From Acholeplasma sp. CAG:878 (GTDB lineage: Bacteria > Bacillota_I > Bacilli_A > RF39 > UBA660), in the NCBI GenBank assembly GCA_000432255.1, contig HF989913.1:70161-134160 (forward strand): a stretch of DNA of 64,000 nucleotides. The letters run 5' to 3'. The position numbers were made by a program, and so were the translations under genes. A model generated the notes under the pieces. The model saw only the letters and a program-made list of their open reading frames with translations. It ran no database searches and was not told the DNA's origin. Below are positions 58,252 to 64,000 of this stretch, one piece after another (position 1 is the first letter of the stretch; every line of letters begins with the position of its first letter).

Positions 58252-59259
58252 ATGGATAAAATATTAACAGGAATAAGACCAACAGGAAATCTTCATATAG
58301 GACATTATTTTGGCGCGGTTCAAAATTGGGTGAATTTGCAAGAAAAATATGAATCTAATTTTGAAATTGCCGATGTTCAAGCCTTAACAGATAATTTTAA
58401 TGAACCAGAAAAAGTAAGAAAAAATGTATATGAAATCACTTTAGATTTGTTAGCATGTGGAATTAACCCAGATAAAGCAACTATATTTATTCAATCATTA
58501 ATTCCAGAAATCGCTGAAATGACTATATACTATTCTAATTTAGTTACAGTATCAAGATTATTTAGAAATCCAACTGTAAAAAATGAAGTTAATCAGAAAA
58601 AAGAACTATTCGGTTCGAATGGAGAAAGTATAACTTATGGATTTTTAGGTTATCCTGTTAGTCAGGCGGCTGATATAACAATTTTTGATGGAAAATATAT
58701 ACCGGTTGGTGAAGATCAATTACCTTTAATTGAACAAGCAAGAGAAATTGTAAGAAAATTTAACTCTATTTATGGTGAAACATTTGCTGAACCAGAACAT
58801 TTATTAACTGAAAATAAGAGAATTAAAGGTTTGGACGGAAATGAAAAAATGGGTAAAAGTTTAGGTAATGCTGTTTATTTAGTTGATAATGAAGAAATAG
58901 TTAGGAAAAAAATAATGGCTGCTGTTACTGACCCAAATAGAATAAAAAAAGATGATAAGGGAAATCCAGATATTTGTATGGTTTACTACTATCACAATTT
59001 AGTTAATAAAGATAATGTTAATACTATTTGTAGTGAATGTAAAAATGGACAAAGAGGTTGTGTGGCTTGTAAAAAAGAGCTTATTAGAAGCATGATGGAC
59101 TTTTTAAAACCAATTCAAGATAGAAGAAAATATTATGAAGAAAATCCTTTGTTAGTAGAAAAAATATTAGAAGAAGGAACAAAAAGAGCAAGAAATAAAG
59201 CAATTAAAAAAATGGAACAAGTTAGAAAAAATATGCAAATAGATTATTTTGAAAAATAG
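58252..59259 (+). CDS. trpS: Tryptophanyl-tRNA synthetase
   Basis: 335 residues from the ATG after AGGTGAT. Class I motifs: GNLHIGHYFG (HIGH) and KMGKSLGN in place of KMSKS. DVQALTDNF and VGEDQLPLIEQAR are conserved. It carries a CSEC...GCVAC cysteine cluster near residues 262-275 that is typical of the longer bacterial TrpRS branch. It charges tRNA-Trp in the cytoplasm. Confidence 0.96.
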   Translation: MDKILTGIRPTGNLHIGHYFGAVQNWVNLQEKYESNFEIADVQALTDNFNEPEKVRKNVYEITLDLLACGINPDKATIFIQSLIPEIAEMTIYYSNLVTVSRLFRNPTVKNEVNQKKELFGSNGESITYGFLGYPVSQAADITIFDGKYIPVGEDQLPLIEQAREIVRKFNSIYGETFAEPEHLLTENKRIKGLDGNEKMGKSLGNAVYLVDNEEIVRKKIMAAVTDPNRIKKDDKGNPDICMVYYYHNLVNKDNVNTICSECKNGQRGCVACKKELIRSMMDFLKPIQDRRKYYEENPLLVEKILEEGTKRARNKAIKKMEQVRKNMQIDYFEK

Positions 59260-59283
59260 AAGTCCTAAAACTTCTATTTTTTT
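59253..59283. terminator. Bidirectional terminator after trpS
   Basis: AAAATAGAAGT / ACTTCTATTTT with a six-base loop; the trpS stop is in the stem. Confidence 0.88.
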
Positions 59284-59798
59284 GTATAAGATATAAATCC
59301 GATTATTTCTAAAATCGAGTAAAATATTAATGCAAGGCCAATAAATTTAAATACTAAATTAGTTTTCAAAATTATGTATAGACCACATATAATTAAAAGT
59401 ATGGAAACGATTAATCTTGATGTAAATGAGTTTTCTTTTGAGTTGAGTGTGTATATCAATCTCATAATTCCACTATATAAAACCCAAGAACCAATAATTA
59501 ATCTAACAACAGTTTCAATAACTCCTGAACACACTATTGAAATAATTCCTAATATAACTAAAACAATTGATGTTACTAATAAAGAATTATTAGCTATATT
59601 TAAGTTTTTATAAGTTTTTCTATATGATAAATAGTCAATAATTCCTACAATAATTAAAACACCACCTAAAATATAAGCAATAAATTCAACAATTCCTCCA
59701 GGATTTGTAAACAAAACACAACCAAGTATAAAAAATATAATTGAACTTAACAAAGAACTTTTTTCAGAATAATCGATTACATTTACTTTCTTTAACAT
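59274..59798 (-). CDS. DUF308 / HdeD-like membrane protein
   Basis: 174 residues, six membrane helices in three hairpins, with GGVLIIVGIIDYLSYRKTYKN and GSWVLYSGIMRLIYTLNSKE following the repeated DUF308 pattern. Function unknown; the E. coli relative HdeD is linked to acid resistance. It is divergent from the marR operon. Confidence 0.8.
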   Translation of the reverse strand: MLKKVNVIDYSEKSSLLSSIIFFILGCVLFTNPGGIVEFIAYILGGVLIIVGIIDYLSYRKTYKNLNIANNSLLVTSIVLVILGIISIVCSGVIETVVRLIIGSWVLYSGIMRLIYTLNSKENSFTSRLIVSILLIICGLYIILKTNLVFKFIGLALIFYSILEIIGFISYTKK

Positions 59799-59842
59799 AT
59801 CATCACCTTAATAAGTATAACATAGTTCTTTAATTAAGTCAA

Positions 59843-59877
59843 TTTAAGTTGACAAGTCAACTTAAATACAATATAAT
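59843..59877 (+). promoter_or_regulatory. Consensus promoter with a perfect MarR-type operator
   Basis: TTGACA (59849-59854), 17 bp, TATAAT (59872-59877) match consensus at every base. The palindrome TTTAAGTTGAC-AA-GTCAACTTAAA (59843-59866) covers the -35 element. This is the layout expected of an autorepressed MarR operon. Confidence 0.85.
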
Positions 59878-59892
59878 TATTTGGGTGAGATA

Positions 59893-60309
59893 ATGAAAAT
59901 AGATTTTGATTTTGCAATTATGTATTGTAGACAAATAAAACAAAAATTACAAAATGAAATAACATTAATTCTTAAAAATTATGATTTAACTTGTCCGCAA
60001 GGTTATTTTTTAAATTTATTTAATCATCACTCTATGTTAACTTTATCAGAAATTACAGATTTATTAGGTGTTGATAAAGCATATACAACAAGAATAGTTA
60101 ATTCACTATTACAAAAAGGGTTAGTTGATAAAACAGACAGCATAAGAAAATATTCAGTTTTTTTAACTGAACAAGGTAGGAAAATATTAAAATTAATTGC
60201 TAACGATGTTAAAAAAAATCGTGAAAAATTATTAAATGAAATTGGTGAAGAAGAATTAAATAATTTTAAAAATACATTAAAAAAAATAATAAATAATTTG
60301 GAGGTATAA
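59893..60309 (+). CDS. MarR-family transcriptional regulator
   Basis: 138 residues from the ATG after GGGTGAGA. The winged-helix core shows MLTLSEITDLLGVDKAYTTR, SLLQKGLVDKTDSIRKYSVF and the wing LTEQGRKIL. It probably represses its own promoter through the adjacent palindrome and releases it on binding a small molecule, controlling the ABC transporter one base downstream. Ligand unknown. Confidence 0.88.
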   Translation: MKIDFDFAIMYCRQIKQKLQNEITLILKNYDLTCPQGYFLNLFNHHSMLTLSEITDLLGVDKAYTTRIVNSLLQKGLVDKTDSIRKYSVFLTEQGRKILKLIANDVKKNREKLLNEIGEEELNNFKNTLKKIINNLEV

Positions 60310-60310
60310 T

Positions 60311-62599
60311 ATGTTAGAAATAAGAAATATTAAAAAAAGTTATAAAACGGGAACATTTATTCAACATGCTTTAAAAGATGTTAGTATATCATTTAGACCA
60401 AATGAATTTGTTGCCATTCTAGGGCCATCTGGTAGTGGTAAAACAACACTGCTTAATATTATAGGTGGCTTGGATAGATATGATTCTGGTGATTTAGTCA
60501 TTAATGGTAAATCAACTAAAAAATTTAGTGATAGTAATTGGGATAGTTATCGTAATAATTGTGTTGGGTTTATATTTCAAAGTTATAATTTAATCAATCA
60601 TTTAAATATTTTAGAAAATGTTGAAATGTCATTAACTTTAAGCGGAGTTTCTAAAAAAGTTAGAAAACAAAAAGCTCTTGATGCTCTTAAACAAGTAGGA
60701 TTAATTAATCATGCTTATAAGAAACCAAATCAATTATCAGGTGGTCAAATGCAAAGAGTTGCTATAGCAAGAGCTTTAGTAAATGAACCAGATATAATAC
60801 TAGCGGATGAACCAACTGGAGCTTTGGATTCTACTACAAGTGTTCAGATTATGGAATTAATTAAAGAAATTGCTAAAGATAAATTGGTTATAATGGTAAC
60901 TCATAATAAAGAATTAGCTTATGATTATGCCAATAGAATTATCGAATTAAAAGATGGAGAATTGATTAATGATACTAATCCACATGAACAAAGTAAAAAC
61001 AATCAAGAATACAAAATAAGAAAAACAGCTATGAGTTTTTTTACTGCACTAAGTTTATCATTTAAAAATATAGAAACAAAAAAAGGAAGAACTTTTTTAA
61101 CTGCTTTTGCATCTAGTATAGGAATTATTGGAATCGCTTTAATTCTATCCTTATCTAACGGTTTTAATATAGAAGTTGAAAAATTTGAAAAAGATGCTTT
61201 ATCTAGTCTACCAATTATGATTAGTGAACAAACAGTTGAAATGGATGAAGATTCACTTGCTAAAATGCGTGATAGTTTTAAAATTGATAATAATTCATAT
61301 CCAAGTGAAGAGGTAATTTATATTCAAAAAGATATGGTTGAAGACACAACTCATACTAATATAATCAATCAAGAATTTATTGATTATATAGAGAAAATAA
61401 ATCCTAAATATGTATCAGGAATATCATATATGCGTTTGGTATCTATAAATGCTTTATCTAAAGCAAAAGATGGCTATAAAATAATAGATAATTCATATTT
61501 AACAACACTTCCTAAATCTTTAGATGAAAAACAAAATGATGTTGTAGAAGATAACTATGATTTATTAAAAGGAAAATTTGCAACTAATAAAGATGAAGTT
61601 GTTTTAGCCGTTGATAGTAAAAATAGAGTAAATGAAAAATTACTAGAAATGTTAGGCTTTGATTTATCTAAAGACAATTTTACTTTTGATGAGATATTAA
61701 ACAAAGAAATAAAAGTTGTTTTAAATGATGATTGGTATATTGATAATAATAATTATTTTATTCCTAACTTTAATTATGAAGAATTATACAATAATAAAAA
61801 CAACTTGACTCTAAAAATAGTTGGCATTATAAGAGGAAAGGAAGATGCAAAATTAGTGTCTGCTTCATCAGGAATTGCTTACACAGAATCTTTAATTGAC
61901 TATATAGTAGAAAATAATAGTAAATCAAAAATAGTTTTGAAACAAAAAGAAGTTGATTATAATATTTTAACAGGTGAACAATTTAGAGAAGAAAAAGATA
62001 AAGACGCTGTATTATCATATTTAGGAAATGACAATTTACCAATTTTAGTAAATATATTTCCAAGAAATTTTGATTCAAAAGATGAAATTATTAAGTATTT
62101 AGATGATTATAATGAAACTAAATTAGAAGAAGATAAATTATTATATACAGACATGGCTAGTTTAATATCTAGTTTATCAGGAAGTATTATGGATGCGATA
62201 ACAATAGTTTTAATTGCTTTTTCATCAATTTCTTTAGTAGTATCATGTATAATGATAGGAATAATAACTTATATATCAGTATTAGAAAGAACTAAAGAAA
62301 TAGGAATATTAAGAGCTATGGGAGCAAGACGTAAGGATATAACAAGAGTATTTAATGCTGAAACAATTATTATAGGATTGTGTTCCGGATTATTAGGAAT
62401 TACTATAGCAAGAATATTAGTGTTTCCAGCTAATATAATTATTTATAATGCAACAGGATTGGATAATGTTGCTAAAATGAATCCATTGCATGCATTGTTA
62501 TTGTTAATTATAAGTATGTTATTAACAGTATTAGGTGGTTTAATACCAGCTAAAGTAGCAAGCCGTAAGAATCCAGTAGAAGCATTAAGAACAGAATAA
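60311..62599 (+). CDS. MacB-like ABC transporter: ATPase fused to FtsX-type permease
   Basis: 762 residues. ATPase domain 1-230: GPSGSGKTT, FQSYNLI, LSGGQMQRVAIARAL, ILADEPTGALD. Permease domain: helix at about 255-275, a large extracytoplasmic domain (about 280-610) and three C-terminal helices with VLERTKEIGILRAMGARRKDI. It belongs to the antimicrobial-peptide or lipid-associated exporter and sensor class. The MarR-controlled promoter suggests induction by its substrate or a related compound. Confidence 0.9.
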   Translation: MLEIRNIKKSYKTGTFIQHALKDVSISFRPNEFVAILGPSGSGKTTLLNIIGGLDRYDSGDLVINGKSTKKFSDSNWDSYRNNCVGFIFQSYNLINHLNILENVEMSLTLSGVSKKVRKQKALDALKQVGLINHAYKKPNQLSGGQMQRVAIARALVNEPDIILADEPTGALDSTTSVQIMELIKEIAKDKLVIMVTHNKELAYDYANRIIELKDGELINDTNPHEQSKNNQEYKIRKTAMSFFTALSLSFKNIETKKGRTFLTAFASSIGIIGIALILSLSNGFNIEVEKFEKDALSSLPIMISEQTVEMDEDSLAKMRDSFKIDNNSYPSEEVIYIQKDMVEDTTHTNIINQEFIDYIEKINPKYVSGISYMRLVSINALSKAKDGYKIIDNSYLTTLPKSLDEKQNDVVEDNYDLLKGKFATNKDEVVLAVDSKNRVNEKLLEMLGFDLSKDNFTFDEILNKEIKVVLNDDWYIDNNNYFIPNFNYEELYNNKNNLTLKIVGIIRGKEDAKLVSASSGIAYTESLIDYIVENNSKSKIVLKQKEVDYNILTGEQFREEKDKDAVLSYLGNDNLPILVNIFPRNFDSKDEIIKYLDDYNETKLEEDKLLYTDMASLISSLSGSIMDAITIVLIAFSSISLVVSCIMIGIITYISVLERTKEIGILRAMGARRKDITRVFNAETIIIGLCSGLLGITIARILVFPANIIIYNATGLDNVAKMNPLHALLLLIISMLLTVLGGLIPAKVASRKNPVEALRTE

Positions 62600-62768
62600 A
62601 TATTTGAAAAATGATTTATTGAGTGTTATTATAAATAGTTATAAAACGTAATTGTCGATTTGTACAATTTAATTTGCAAATCAAACAAGTAGAAGTGATT
62701 AGTATGGTTAGACTGAACGATGTAAACAATAAGTCAACATATGGGGAGGGTATTTAGATAACCATAAT
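62600..62768. other. Intergenic sequence without a recognisable gene
   Basis: AT-rich. It holds an inverted repeat GATTTG / CAAATC (near 62655-62680) and a 17-codon frame at 62704 (MVRLNDVNNKSTYGEGI), not credible as a gene. Together with the terminator and decayed pilin it fills the 515-bp gap before the epimerase. Confidence 0.5.
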
Positions 62769-62812
62769 AAAAACCACAAGGGTCTAAAAATAAATTCCTT
62801 TTGTGGTTTTTG
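62769..62812. terminator. Long hairpin before the decayed pilin
   Basis: AAAAACCACAAGG / CCTTTTGTGGTTTTT with an 18-base loop; A and T runs on both sides. It is probably a terminator for the ABC operon. Confidence 0.65.
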
Positions 62813-62816
62813 TTTT

Positions 62817-63073
62817 GGGGAAAAAGGATTTACATTAGTAGAAATAATAGGAGCGATAGTATTATTGACAGTAATAGGCCTAATAATATATCCAGTAATA
62901 AATAATTTAATAGTGATTGAAACTCTTGATAATACTACTAATACTTCAGCAGATGGAATAAAATCATCTAGTGGTTATGTTCAAATGGTGAAATTGTTTA
63001 TACATTCACTATAAATAGTATTAATACAACAATTGGTAAAAGAATGAATACGAAACCAGGTTTCAGAAGGTAG
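62817..63073 (+). pseudogene. Remnant of a type IV pilin-like gene
   Basis: GEKGFTLVEIIGAIVLLTVI followed by GLIIYPVINN is a class III prepilin signal and membrane helix (cleavage before Phe, Glu at position 5). No start codon with a binding site precedes it. The frame stops at 63012-63014, but a second frame continues the pilin-like text as GEIVYTFTINSINTTIG to a stop at 63071-63073, showing a frameshift near 62985. It lacks most of the headgroup, so it is decayed. Confidence 0.7.
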
Positions 63074-63114
63074 AAATATTTTAAATTTTGTTTTATAATT
63101 AATATGGTGATATT

Positions 63115-64000
63115 ATGAAAAAAACATATATTATAACTGGCGCTAATGGATTTTTAGGTAATAATATAATAAGATTGCTGCAAAATATTGATTGCGAAAT
63201 AAGAGCTTTAGCTCATTCAAAAGAAAAAATTAAAGCATTAGAAAACTTAAATTGTAAAATATATTATGGAGATGTAACTAAAAAAGAAACATTAAATAGT
63301 ATTTTTGATGTTCAAAATGCAATTGTAATTCATTGTGCTGGAGATGTTTATATTAAATCAAAATATAGTGAAAATGTTTACAATGTTAATGTATTAGGAA
63401 CTAAAAACATAGCTGATTTGTGTTTGAAAAAAAATTTTAAACTAATTTATGTAAGCAGTGTTCATGCTATTCCGATTAATAAAAATGAAACATTATCAGA
63501 AATAAAAGAATTTTTTCCTAATAAAGTAGTTGGCTGGTATGCTAAAACAAAAGCAGAAGCCTCAAATTATATTTTAGAATTAGTAAAAGAAAAAGGACTT
63601 GATGCTTGTATAGTTCAACCATCAGCAATTATTGGACCAAATGACTATAGCAATAGTAATTCAAATGAACTAATTAAAGACGTTATGTTAGAAAAATTTC
63701 CTGTTGCAATCAAAGGCGGTTATGATTTTGTAGATGTAAGAGATGTAGCAAGTGGTATTATTAATGCTTGTTATAAAGGAATTAAAGGAGAATGTTACAT
63801 TTTATCTAATGAATATTATAGTGTTAGTAAATTGTGTAATTTAGTAAGTGAAGAATGTAATGTTAAAAAAATTAAACTAGCGTTACCTATATGGTTAATC
63901 AAACCATTCGCCCCTCTTTGTGAATTTTATTATAATATTAATAATAAAACACCTCTGTTTACAAAATGTTCATTGTATACAATTGGAAATAACATTAAAT
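63115..64000 (+). CDS. NAD-dependent epimerase/dehydratase, 3' end outside window
   Basis: The open frame runs 295 codons to the window end. Extended SDR features: TGANGFLGNNII at the N-terminus, DVYIKSKYSENVYNVNVLGT, and catalytic SSVH with YAKTKAEAS (Tyr-x3-Lys). It resembles dihydroflavonol reductase/epimerase-type proteins; the substrate is unknown. TATAAT lies near 63093 and GGTGAT precedes the ATG. Confidence 0.87.
   Translation, partial: MKKTYIITGANGFLGNNIIRLLQNIDCEIRALAHSKEKIKALENLNCKIYYGDVTKKETLNSIFDVQNAIVIHCAGDVYIKSKYSENVYNVNVLGTKNIADLCLKKNFKLIYVSSVHAIPINKNETLSEIKEFFPNKVVGWYAKTKAEASNYILELVKEKGLDACIVQPSAIIGPNDYSNSNSNELIKDVMLEKFPVAIKGGYDFVDVRDVASGIINACYKGIKGECYILSNEYYSVSKLCNLVSEECNVKKIKLALPIWLIKPFAPLCEFYYNINNKTPLFTKCSLYTIGNNIK

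Noticed and set aside
1..64000. Mycoplasma-type genetic code (UGA as Trp)
   Set aside because: Trp is encoded by TGG throughout, several genes end in TGA and RF2 is present.

Overview
The window is AT-rich chromosomal DNA from a low-GC Gram-positive bacterium. The layout (S10-spc-alpha ribosomal operon, ECF transporter genes followed by truA, and homologues of Bacillus YunB, YutD, YlbD and YlbE) points to Bacillota class Bacilli, on the branch towards Erysipelotrichia, RF39-type gut bacteria and Mollicutes. The standard code (table 11) is used: genes such as map and prfB context use TGA as stop, and prfB (RF2) is present with its programmed frameshift. No tRNA or rRNA gene was seen. The placement is inference from gene content; no database was searched.

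Region 1 (1-14,968): the 3' end of a GdpP-type cyclic-di-AMP phosphodiesterase, then one long co-oriented operon from rpsJ to rplQ behind a near-consensus promoter. It includes secY, adk, map, infA and rpoA and lacks rpmD (L30). Region 2 (15,000-20,880): an AAA ATPase behind 9-bp repeats, a ferritin-like gene and an SDR oxidoreductase separate rplQ from ecfA1-ecfA2-ecfT-truA. Region 3 (20,888-26,273): a membrane-anchored serpin, then a complete agr-type peptide quorum-sensing locus. The LytTR regulator and GHKL kinase run rightwards, while agrB and a 39-codon agrD run leftwards to meet them. A cold-shock gene follows, across a regulatory region carrying two divergent pairs of 9-bp boxes, each pair with a 21-bp period.

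Region 4 (26,317-41,169): mostly housekeeping and envelope genes: small membrane proteins, a PdaC-like lipoprotein deacetylase, an ABC-2 exporter, a CBS protein, YunB, a DUF4015-type hydrolase, YutD, a HAD phosphatase, prfB, a YitT protein, ftsEX and recG.

Region 5 (41,170-56,231): the accessory island. It starts with a strong promoter driving a short structured RNA. A frameshifted tyrosine integrase follows, with small element genes (PD-(D/E)xK-like, Xis-like, HTH and two RHH proteins). Next comes about 1 kb of non-coding DNA with palindromes and 11-bp phased repeat arrays. A six-gene defence operon follows: C5 DNA methyltransferase, a protein of unknown function with a degenerate nuclease-like C-terminus, a MutL/Hsp90-type ATPase, a Z1 helicase-like protein, a DUF4420 PD-(D/E)xK nuclease and an AIPR protein. 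This set matches the MutL-associated restriction systems described by Aravind and colleagues and the MZA antiphage systems. The island ends at an IS30-family insertion sequence.

Region 6 (56,235-64,000): a repeat-containing membrane-anchored protein, ylbD-ylbE, trpS, a DUF308 membrane protein, a MarR regulator with a perfect operator over a consensus promoter driving a MacB-like ABC transporter, a decayed pilin gene, and the start of an NAD-dependent epimerase. The most interesting elements are the agr locus with its divergent boxes, the defence operon with the adjacent repeat arrays, the orphan small RNA, and the asymmetric ECF ATPase pair.
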